NCBI GenBank assembly: GCA_041662295.1
Contig: JBAZSR010000019.1
Location: forward strand, 1-29,934
Direction: 5' to 3'
From: JACQWX01 sp041662295
Lineage (GTDB): Bacteria; Elusimicrobiota; Elusimicrobia; UBA1565; UBA9628
DNA length: 29,934 bases
The notes under the pieces were generated by a model that was given only the letters and a program-made list of their open reading frames with translations, was not told the DNA's origin and did no database searches. Positions 23,835-29,934 of the stretch are shown here, in pieces. Both the position numbers and the translations under genes were made by a program. The stretch's first letter is position 1. Each line of letters opens with the position of its first letter.

Positions 23835-23841
23835 AGCACCG

Positions 23842-26469
23842 ATGGCCTCCCTCGAGACGCTGGTCTTCTTCGGCAAGGGCGGGATCGGGAAGTCCACCAT
23901 CTCAGCCAATCTGAGCGCCATCCTGGCTTCCCAGGGACGCAGGATCCTCCACATCGGCTGCGACCCCAAGCACGACTCCACCTTGGCCCTGACGGGTGAT
24001 GTTTCCATGCCCACGTTCCAGGAGCGGCACCAGGCTTCGCATTATTCCGAGCTCTCCGCGGCCGAGATCCTCGTCCGGGGCAAGTTCGGCATCGACTGCA
24101 TCGAGGCCGGAGGCCCGGAGCCGGGCCTGGGCTGCGCCGGCTACGGCATCACCCAGCTCCTCGAGACCCTCGAGCGCCTGCAGCTCATGCGCTCCGGCCG
24201 ATACGACACGGTTGTCTTCGACATCCTCGGCGACATCGTCTGCGGGGGCTTTGCCGCGCCCCTGCGCCGGGGCTTCGCTGGCAGGATCTTCATCGTCGTC
24301 TCCGAGGAGATGGCCGCGCTCTACGCCGCCAACAACATCGCCAAGGCCGTCCGCACCTACGCCGCCAACGGGGCCGTGCTCGGGGGCTTGATCGTCAACA
24401 CGCGCGACCCGTCCGTGGACCGGGCCATGCTCGAGCGCTTCGCCGTCCTCCTGGGCACGCGCATCCTCGGCTTCGTGCCCCGCGACCCGGCGGTGCGGCA
24501 GGCCGAGTACCTGCGCAAGACCATGCTCGAGCACGCCCCGGACTCGGGCTTCACCGCCGCGCTCAAGGCGCTGGCCAGGGCCGCGACATCGGTCGACGCG
24601 GCAGGGACCCCTCTGCCGACCCCTCTCGAGGACAGCCTCTTCACCGAGCTTTCCTTGCGGCAGTTCCAGGACCCCGGGGGCAGGGCGGCCTCGCGGCTGA
24701 AGGCGTCCTCGGGCGTGAAGGCCGAGGCCAAGCCAGGCGCTCCGATGCAGCGGCTCGGCGGCCCCCGCTCCACAGCGTTTTTCTCGAGGCTGCTGCGCCT
24801 GGAGGACGCCTCCTGGGTCCTGTCGTCCGCCTTCCTGACCCCCGAGGGCTGCGTGGGCCTCGGGTTCACGGGCAGGGACCGCGCGAATGTCTCCGTCATC
24901 TTGAAGCCCCTCGACTCCAGGGGCGCCTTTGTCGCGACCCCGAATTTCGGAGTCTGCTTCCAGGGGACCGGAGGCGTGGACCCCGCGGCCGAACAGCTGC
25001 TCCACGGCATCGCGGCCCGGCTGGGCCCGGCGCCCCTGCGCACGCTCCAGGCCGTCATCGAGCGCGACCCCCAGGCCGTCGGGGCCGTGTTCGCCCCTGC
25101 CGGCCCTGCCGTGCCCGGCCGCAAGCCCGGACCAGGAGAGCCGGCCGCTCTCATGGCCCGGCCCGCTGTCAAGGGGCCGCCGCCCGGCCTGCCGCTCCAG
25201 TTCTTCTTCGACGAGACCTCCGCGGTGGGAGGGTTCCCCCAGGGCTCTCTCTTCGTCCACCACGGGGATTGGGAGTGCTGGTTCATCTTCCTTTCCGGGC
25301 CGTTCGGCTTCTGGGAGCGCAAGCTCAACCTGGGGACCACGGTGACCGGCCTCGACGGGCCGCGCGTGGGCCAGGTCAGCACGGACGCTGGGATGAGGGA
25401 CGTCCTAGACGGACGGGGGCCGGAGCGCCTGGAGGCCGCCATCGAGGCCTTCCTGAAGACCCATCCGAAGCCCGACATGCTCGTGATCCGCTCGTACTGC
25501 CTGCCCATGGTGCTCGGCGACGACGTGGATCGGGTCCTCGAGAAGCTGCGCCGAAAGTATGGCTTCGCCGTCACCGCCACCAACGGCCTGAACCCCGAGA
25601 TCGCGATTTTAAGGAGCGCCATGGGCTCGGCCTTCGTCGGCAAGCGCTTCGCCAAGGCGGTCCCGGACCCCAAGAAGGTCAACCTCATCGGCTTTCCCGG
25701 CGGGGAATCCCGGCAGGAGCTCGCCCAGCTCGTGGAGGGCTTGGGGCTTTCGGTCGGGCAGAGCCTGCTCCCTGGTTGGACCTATTCCGGCCTCGAGCGG
25801 CTCCCGGAGGCGGGCCTGCAGGTCCTCTCCCCGCGCAGGGACTATGCCGAGGTCTTCGCCGAACTCGCCAAGGCCGGGGGCCTGCGGTTCGTCACCCCGG
25901 GTTCGCCCTACGGCCTCCTGGCTACACGGGCCTGGCTCAAGGGCATCGCTGTCGCAGCCCGCCGGCACGGCAGGTTCCAGAAGGCCTTCGGTGAGCGCTA
26001 CGCCGCTCTGCGCAGGGCTTGGCGGCCCCTGCGGGAGGCCGCGTCCGGCCACAGTCTGGGCTTCGTCATCCCTGAGGCCGACCTGCCTGCCCTTTCGGAC
26101 GCGGGCTCCTTGGGAGGGCTGCCCCTCCTGCCTCTGGTCCGCGAGATGGGCTTCGGTGTCGAGCTCTTCCTCTGGAATCCGCCCGCGCAAGGGGGGAGGT
26201 CCGCCTCCTCTGCCGGGCCCGGGTTCAGCCGCTTCAGCACGGCCGAGGAACTCGACGACCTGCTCTCGCAAAGCGCTTGTTCCGCGGTCTACAGCGACGT
26301 CTGCCACGACCGCCGGCTCCTGCGGCACGGCAAGAGCCGCTTCTCGCGCTTCGACTTCGAGCCGGGGTTCGACGGCGCCTTGCGCTCGCTCAGCCGCCTG
26401 CTGAGGCTCTGCCGTCTGCCGTTCCATCGCCGCTACGAGCGCCTCTGGAGGTCCCATGGCGTCCAATGA
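23842..26469 (+). CDS. NifH-like Fe protein fused to a NifD-like domain
   Basis: 875 residues. Residues 1-265 are a full Fe-protein module: P-loop GKGGIGKS (11-18), GCDPKHDST (BchL/CfbC-like), and cluster ligands C98 (GLGCAGYG) and C134 (DIVCGGF). Residues ~270-445 form an unrecognised middle region. Residues ~445-875 resemble nitrogenase component 1: C479 in HHGDWEC at the place of the second P-cluster cysteine, C553 in RSYCLPMVLGDDVD at the third, then VNLIGFPGGESRQEL; the first P-cluster cysteine is not seen. The chain should couple ATP-driven electron transfer to a reductase site in one polypeptide. ATG 23842 is chosen because the promoter abuts it and MASLETLVFFGKGG matches Fe-protein N-termini; the frame stays open ~670 bases further upstream, antisense to the radical SAM gene. 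Confidence 0.85.
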   Translation: MASLETLVFFGKGGIGKSTISANLSAILASQGRRILHIGCDPKHDSTLALTGDVSMPTFQERHQASHYSELSAAEILVRGKFGIDCIEAGGPEPGLGCAGYGITQLLETLERLQLMRSGRYDTVVFDILGDIVCGGFAAPLRRGFAGRIFIVVSEEMAALYAANNIAKAVRTYAANGAVLGGLIVNTRDPSVDRAMLERFAVLLGTRILGFVPRDPAVRQAEYLRKTMLEHAPDSGFTAALKALARAATSVDAAGTPLPTPLEDSLFTELSLRQFQDPGGRAASRLKASSGVKAEAKPGAPMQRLGGPRSTAFFSRLLRLEDASWVLSSAFLTPEGCVGLGFTGRDRANVSVILKPLDSRGAFVATPNFGVCFQGTGGVDPAAEQLLHGIAARLGPAPLRTLQAVIERDPQAVGAVFAPAGPAVPGRKPGPGEPAALMARPAVKGPPPGLPLQFFFDETSAVGGFPQGSLFVHHGDWECWFIFLSGPFGFWERKLNLGTTVTGLDGPRVGQVSTDAGMRDVLDGRGPERLEAAIEAFLKTHPKPDMLVIRSYCLPMVLGDDVDRVLEKLRRKYGFAVTATNGLNPEIAILRSAMGSAFVGKRFAKAVPDPKKVNLIGFPGGESRQELAQLVEGLGLSVGQSLLPGWTYSGLERLPEAGLQVLSPRRDYAEVFAELAKAGGLRFVTPGSPYGLLATRAWLKGIAVAARRHGRFQKAFGERYAALRRAWRPLREAASGHSLGFVIPEADLPALSDAGSLGGLPLLPLVREMGFGVELFLWNPPAQGGRSASSAGPGFSRFSTAEELDDLLSQSACSAVYSDVCHDRRLLRHGKSRFSRFDFEPGFDGALRSLSRLLRLCRLPFHRRYERLWRSHGVQ

Positions 26470-27826
26470 CCTCTCCCAGCGTTTGAACGCCCCCTATCTC
26501 GTAGGGACCCTGCTGGCTGTCAACGCCCTCCCGGACTCAACCATCCTCATCGACGGGGCCGAGTGCTCCATGACCAAGGCCGAGTTCATCTACGGCAACC
26601 ACGACCTGGCCTCGACCCTGCTGGACTCCTCCGGAGCGCACCTGCACCGGCTCGAGCACTCCTACAAGGACTTCGCGGACCTGGTCAAGGACCGCGAGCC
26701 CGACATCGGCGCCGTGGTGGAGAGGCTCCTCGCCCGCCCCTCCTGCAAGGTCCTCTTCCTCTCTCCCCGGCCCTGCTGTCGGATCCTCGCCGTGGACTAC
26801 GAGCGCATCCTGGCCGCGTCTTCGGGCCGCACCAAGCCGGTCCTGCCCCTGCCCTCGGACGCTCTCAGCGGGGACTGGCTCGACGGCTACGCCGACGCCA
26901 TGGAGGCGCTGGCCTCAAGCGTGGACCTCAAGGGGGCCCGGCCCAAAAAGGACAAGGTCGCGGTCGTGGGCTACCTCATGGACCGCTCGGAAGGCGACCA
27001 CAGGGCCGGCCTCTCCGAGCTCAGGAGGCTGCTCGCCGCGCTCGGCCTGGACCTGGTCTCGGTCTGGCTTGGCAACGCGCCCTACGCCAGGCTCTCGGAC
27101 GTCAAGGACGCGGGGACCATCCTCTCCCTGCCCTACGGCCGCAAGGCCGCCAGGACCCTGGCTTCGCGCACCGGGGCCAAGCTCGTGGAGCTCGACCTGC
27201 CTTTCGGCCTGCTTCCCACCGAGACCTGGCTGCGCAAGGTCGGCCAGGCCTGCGGGAGGCCCAAGAAGGCCGTCGACGCCCTGGTCGACGCCGAACTTGC
27301 GCCTGTGCTCAAGGCCCTGGAGTGGGTCGTGCCCCAGGCCATGCTCCACAAGCGCGTGGCCTTGAGCGGCGACCCCTACCTCTACGAGGGGCTCGCGAGT
27401 CTCGCCGAGGACCTGGGCTGGGAGGTGGCGGCTGGAGCGCTCATGTGCCTCCCGGACAAGCGGCCCAAGGACCTTGCTGACCGTTTTCCGAACCAGCCCG
27501 CGCCTCTCTGCGAGCCCACGGGAGCCGCGTGGAACGCGGCGCTGGCCGGGGCGGGCAAGGTCGACTTCATCGTGGGCAACAGCTTCTACATGGCCGACGG
27601 CTGCGGCATCCCGGGCGTGGAGCTGGGCTTTCCATCCTACCGCCATCACGCCCTGACGAGCCAGCCCTTCCTGGGATTCGCGGGCGCGCTCAAGTTCGTC
27701 GAGCGCGTGCTCAACACGGGCCTGCGCAAGGACCTCGGGGGCTACGGCGTGATCATGCGCTACCCCGTGTTCGAGGGCGCGGGTCCCGCCGATCCCTCGA
27801 CGCCGCCCAGCCGGTCGTACCAGTAG
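26456..27826 (+). CDS. NifK/NifD-like nitrogenase component 1 homologue
   Basis: 456 residues, a typical component-1 length. C37 (LIDGAECSM) and C107/C108 (LSPRPCCRILAVDYE) sit where the second and third P-cluster cysteines of NifK/BchB-type subunits lie. VAVVGYLMDRSEGDH and DLVSVWLGNAP fit the Rossmann-like second domain. No first P-cluster cysteine is visible, and FeMo-cofactor ligands cannot be identified. It overlaps the fusion gene by 14 bases, implying coupled synthesis as the second subunit of a heteromeric reductase. Two hairpins follow the stop. Closer subfamily assignment needs a tree. Confidence 0.8.
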   Translation: MASNDLSQRLNAPYLVGTLLAVNALPDSTILIDGAECSMTKAEFIYGNHDLASTLLDSSGAHLHRLEHSYKDFADLVKDREPDIGAVVERLLARPSCKVLFLSPRPCCRILAVDYERILAASSGRTKPVLPLPSDALSGDWLDGYADAMEALASSVDLKGARPKKDKVAVVGYLMDRSEGDHRAGLSELRRLLAALGLDLVSVWLGNAPYARLSDVKDAGTILSLPYGRKAARTLASRTGAKLVELDLPFGLLPTETWLRKVGQACGRPKKAVDALVDAELAPVLKALEWVVPQAMLHKRVALSGDPYLYEGLASLAEDLGWEVAAGALMCLPDKRPKDLADRFPNQPAPLCEPTGAAWNAALAGAGKVDFIVGNSFYMADGCGIPGVELGFPSYRHHALTSQPFLGFAGALKFVERVLNTGLRKDLGGYGVIMRYPVFEGAGPADPSTPPSRSYQ

Positions 27827-27855
27827 ACCGGGCTCTCCGCCATCGGAGGGGGACT

Positions 27856-27876
27856 CCTGCGAGGAGGAATCGCAGG
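27856..27876 (+). terminator. Small hairpin after the nitrogenase-like operon
   Basis: CCTGCGA (27856-27862) and TCGCAGG (27870-27876) form a 7-bp stem with a 7-base loop, 29 bases after the stop. No T-run follows. Confidence 0.3.
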
Positions 27877-27898
27877 TTGACCGCCTTGTCCAGTTCCC

Positions 27899-27918
27899 AG
27901 GTGGCCCCGGGGCCACCT
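27899..27918. terminator. 20-bp perfect GC palindrome after the nitrogenase-like operon
   Basis: AGGTGGCCCCGGGGCCACCT is self-complementary with no loop, 72 bases after the stop. It may end transcription or protect the 3' end. A U-tract is missing. Confidence 0.35.
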
Positions 27919-27995
27919 AGTCAGGAAGTGTCAGGGCTCGTCGAGCCGCTGCTTCGCGTGCGCTGTGCCGCTCCTGGCGAGATGCCCTTTCTTTC

Positions 27996-28066
27996 GCCGT
28001 ACCCGAAGGGACATGGGGCCCCGGGGGGTGCTGGAGGCGGCACTTGCGAAAGCCCTCATTATGTTA
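27996..28066 (+). repeat. Dispersed ~70-bp intergenic repeat, copy B
   Basis: Starts GCCGTACCCGAAGGG and ends CATTATGTTA, matching copy A at 14084-14153. The end of this copy supplies the TG and first bases of the extended -10 of the toxin-antitoxin operon. Confidence 0.8.
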
Positions 28067-28070
28067 GAAT
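28062..28070 (+). promoter_or_regulatory. Extended -10 promoter of the MntA/HepT operon
   Basis: TGTTAGAAT, 25 bases before ATG 28096. A TTGCGA with a 15-bp spacer could act as -35 within the repeat. Confidence 0.45.
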
Positions 28071-28095
28071 AACGACGAGGTCCCCGACAGATTCC

Positions 28096-28389
28096 ATGAA
28101 GAGCCTTGCATCCGTCAAGGAAGCCCTGCGGCAGCATCTGCCGCAACTGTCCGCTGAGTTCGGGGTCAAGAGGGCCGGGGTCTTCGGCTCCTTCGCTCGA
28201 GGCGAGCAGCGCAGCGGGAGCGATGTGGACATCCTTGTCGAGTTCCGTTCCCCTATCAGTCTCTTCAGATTCATGGACCTGGAGGAGCGTTTTCGCAGCC
28301 TGCTCGGCATCAAGGTGGATGTCGTCTCCCGGGGAGCGCTGAAGCCCCGCATCGGCAGGCGCATCCTCAAGGAGGTGGTCTACGTATGA
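28096..28389 (+). CDS. mntA: MntA-type minimal nucleotidyltransferase antitoxin
   Basis: 97 residues. The minimal nucleotidyltransferase motif GS-x10-DxD is intact (G31-S32, D43, D45 in GSFARGEQRSGSDVDILVEF), followed by the family strand IKVDVVSRGALKP. MntA antitoxins transfer AMP onto a tyrosine of their HEPN partner and so silence it (type VII system). The stop overlaps the HEPN start (ATGA), the normal order for this pair. ATG 28096 starts right before the helix KSLASVKEALRQHL. The gene has a repeat-derived promoter. Confidence 0.88.
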   Translation: MKSLASVKEALRQHLPQLSAEFGVKRAGVFGSFARGEQRSGSDVDILVEFRSPISLFRFMDLEERFRSLLGIKVDVVSRGALKPRIGRRILKEVVYV

Positions 28390-28727
28390 CCCGGGACTAC
28401 GGGGACTACTTGGAGGACATCGCGACCTCGATTCGTGATGCGCGTAGGTTCGTGAAGGGCATGACCCTTGCCGGATTCCGCCGGGACAAGAAGACGCAGA
28501 ACGCCGTGATCCGCAGCGTCGAGGTCGTCGGCGAAGCAGCCAAGAAGATCCCTCCCTCCTTGCGGGAGCGCTACCCAGGAATCCCTTGGAAGAAGATGGC
28601 CGGCATGCGCGATAAGCTGGCGCATGAGTATTTCGGGATCGACCTAGCCATGCTCTGGAAGGTCGTGCAGGAGGATCTGCCCCCCCTGTTGCCGGTCGTC
28701 GTCAAGGCATTGCGGGAGCAGGCCTAA
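28386..28727 (+). CDS. hepT: HepT-type HEPN-domain toxin (DUF86)
   Basis: 113 residues, all helical. RDKLAHEYFG carries the HEPN ribonuclease motif R-x4-H (R75, H80) and the Y82 of the Rx4HxY motif that MntA AMPylates. The N-terminal DYLEDIATSIRDARRFV is typical of DUF86. When free it is expected to cut RNA and stop growth. It overlaps its antitoxin gene by 4 bases. All key residues are present, so the pair looks functional. Confidence 0.88.
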   Translation: MTRDYGDYLEDIATSIRDARRFVKGMTLAGFRRDKKTQNAVIRSVEVVGEAAKKIPPSLRERYPGIPWKKMAGMRDKLAHEYFGIDLAMLWKVVQEDLPPLLPVVVKALREQA

Positions 28728-28752
28728 GACGTCTGCCTGGAGGACTCTGAGG

Positions 28753-29934
28753 ATGACGCGTTCGTCAAGGCGGATTGAATCCATGGAAGACTCCCGGACC
28801 CAGACCTGGCTCCTCGTCTTCACCAAGCGCAAGATGGCGGGCCTGCTGGCCCTGGGCTTCTCGGCCGGACTGCCGCTCCTGCTGACGAGCAAGACCCTCC
28901 AGGCCTGGATGACGGTCGAGGGCGTGGACCTCAAAACCATCGGCCTCTTCAGCCTGGTCGGGCTGCCCTATTCGCTCAAGTTCCTCTGGTCGCCCCTCAT
29001 CGACCGCTACATCCCTCCCTTCCTCGGCCGCAGGCGCGGGTGGATCGCCCTGGCGCAGGTCGGCCTGGCCGTGGGCATCTTCCTCATGTCCCTGTGCAGT
29101 CCGACCCGCGGCATCCAGTCCCTGGCCTTCTTCGCCATCCTCGTGGCCTTCCTGAGCGCGAGCCAGGACATCGCCGTGGACGCCTACCGCGCGGACGTGC
29201 TCGAACCCTCCGAGATGGGCGCCGGCGCCGCGCTCTACGTCCTAGGCTACCGCGTGGCCATGCTGGCGGCCGGGTCCGCGGCTTTGATCCTCGCGGACCA
29301 CCTCCCCTGGGCCTGGGTCTACCGGCTGTCCGCCGTGGTCATGCTCGGCGTGGTGGCCGCCAGCGTCCTCTCCCCGGAGCCTGTCTATCGGGGAAGGCCG
29401 CCCGAGACCCTCTCGGCCGCCGTGATCGAGCCCTTCGCCGACTTCTTCAAGAGGTCGCGCTGGCAGGGCGCGGCGATCCTCGCCTTCATCGTCATCTACA
29501 AGTTCGGGGACTACCTCATCTCGAACATGACCACGCCCTTCCTGCTCAAGTCCGGCTTCACGCAGACGGACGTGGGCGCCATCCAGGGCGGGGTCGGGCT
29601 CCTGGCCACCATCGTGGGCGCCCTGGCCGGCGGCGGCGTGGTCCTCCGCCTGGGCATCAACCGCTCGCTGTGGGTCTTCGGGGTCCTGCAGGCCGTGAGC
29701 AACCTCGGCTACTACGTCCTGTCCGTGCATCCGGACTACTGGCTGATGGTGGGAGCCATCATCGTCGAGAACTTCTGCGGGGGCCTGGTCACGGCCGGGT
29801 TCGTGGCCTTCATGATGTGCCTGTGCAGTCCTCTCTACTCAGCCGTCCAGTACGCCCTGCTTACGAGCCTCATGGCCTTGAGCCGGGACATCCTGGTCGC
29901 TCCGGCCGGGGTCCTGGCCGGGGCCACGGGCTGG
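28753..29934 (+). CDS. AmpG-like MFS permease, 3' end beyond window
   Basis: 394 residues are visible without a stop. At least 10 membrane helices, with the AmpG-like start (GLLALGFSAGLPLLL), VGLPYSLKFLWSPLIDRY, and the conserved ASQDIAVDAYRADVL. AmpG proteins import muropeptides (anhydro-muramyl peptides) for cell-wall recycling. ATG 28753 is preferred for its GGAGG (28739-28743, 9-base spacing); ATG 28783 is the alternative and gives the usual short N-terminus. It follows the toxin gene by 25 bases and is probably an independent housekeeping gene. The substrate is inferred from family only. Confidence 0.8.
   Translation, partial: MTRSSRRIESMEDSRTQTWLLVFTKRKMAGLLALGFSAGLPLLLTSKTLQAWMTVEGVDLKTIGLFSLVGLPYSLKFLWSPLIDRYIPPFLGRRRGWIALAQVGLAVGIFLMSLCSPTRGIQSLAFFAILVAFLSASQDIAVDAYRADVLEPSEMGAGAALYVLGYRVAMLAAGSAALILADHLPWAWVYRLSAVVMLGVVAASVLSPEPVYRGRPPETLSAAVIEPFADFFKRSRWQGAAILAFIVIYKFGDYLISNMTTPFLLKSGFTQTDVGAIQGGVGLLATIVGALAGGGVVLRLGINRSLWVFGVLQAVSNLGYYVLSVHPDYWLMVGAIIVENFCGGLVTAGFVAFMMCLCSPLYSAVQYALLTSLMALSRDILVAPAGVLAGATGW

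Noticed and set aside
23173..23841. The NifH-NifD frame stays open ~670 bases upstream of ATG 23842, suggesting a longer protein.
   Set aside because: That stretch is antisense to the radical SAM gene, is not protein-like, and the promoter lies at 23806-23834.
23842..27826. True nitrogenase for dinitrogen fixation.
   Set aside because: No nifE, nifN or nifB is in the window, the Fe-protein motifs are BchL/CfbC-like, and P-cluster ligands are incomplete.
27856..27918. Strong rho-independent terminator after the nitrogenase-like operon.
   Set aside because: Hairpins are clear but no T-run follows either, so they are listed only as weak candidates.

Overview
The window is GC-rich (roughly two-thirds G+C by eye), densely coded bacterial DNA with strong G/C preference at third codon positions. 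The gene content, divergent NifH/NifDK homologues beside a radical SAM gene, and long Ala/Pro-rich secreted N-termini all point to an uncultivated bacterium of the Elusimicrobiota type. This is an inference from gene content: no rRNA gene is present to test it. A run of 10 N at 22440-22449 shows the sequence is a draft scaffold, probably metagenome-derived.

Layout. 1-203 (minus): start of a secreted fibronectin-III-like protein. 293-4839 (plus): an STT3/PglB-like oligosaccharyltransferase with a SurA-like C-terminal extension, then a membrane-anchored M28 peptidase. 4844-8211 (minus): an MFS-GNAT fusion followed by an exported amidohydrolase. 8430-9119 (minus): a NrtR-like Nudix regulator, with a 60-bp perfect palindrome beyond its 3' end. 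9339-10988 (plus): a TMTC-like GT-C protein with TPRs. 10953-13946 (minus): a tungsten-type aldehyde:ferredoxin oxidoreductase, a MoaD-like sulfur carrier and an HEXXH-type (HEVGH) membrane protease. 14331-15872: a DCC thiol-disulfide protein, a DUF302 protein and a ferritin-like protein. 16061-18735 (minus): XdhC, a second ferritin-like protein and a Ycf46-like AAA+ ATPase. 18880-19557 (plus): a sphingomyelin-synthase-like PAP2 protein. 19571-23748 (minus): radical SAM enzyme, RidA-family protein and a TPR/c-haem/TolB-propeller protein. 23842-27826 (plus): a NifH-NifD-like fusion and a NifK/NifD-like partner. 28096-28727: a MntA/HepT toxin-antitoxin pair. 28753-end: an AmpG-like MFS permease, cut by the window edge.

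The most interesting unit is 19571-27826. Two operons diverge from a 93-bp intergenic region with facing promoters and a hairpin between them. Rightward is a single chain joining a complete NifH-like Fe-protein module (P-loop, both cluster cysteines) to an unrecognised middle domain and a NifD-like domain, with 14-bp overlap to a second nitrogenase-component-1 homologue. Leftward are a radical SAM enzyme with an extra four-cysteine set, a RidA-like protein and an exported haem/propeller protein. None of the nif genes needed for dinitrogen fixation is visible, and the Fe-protein motifs lean to the BchL/CfbC type. A reductase acting on a tetrapyrrole-like or other unknown substrate is therefore more likely than nitrogen fixation.

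A second theme is metal and cofactor biology: AOR with its own MoaD, XdhC, two ferritin-like proteins and a DUF302 protein. A third is regulatory. Many first genes of transcription units have a -10 hexamer only 6-16 bases before the start codon and no Shine-Dalgarno sequence, suggesting leaderless or near-leaderless mRNAs, while most downstream genes and several others have GGAGG sites. Intergenic spaces hold a roughly 70-bp dispersed repeat and two very long inverted repeats.
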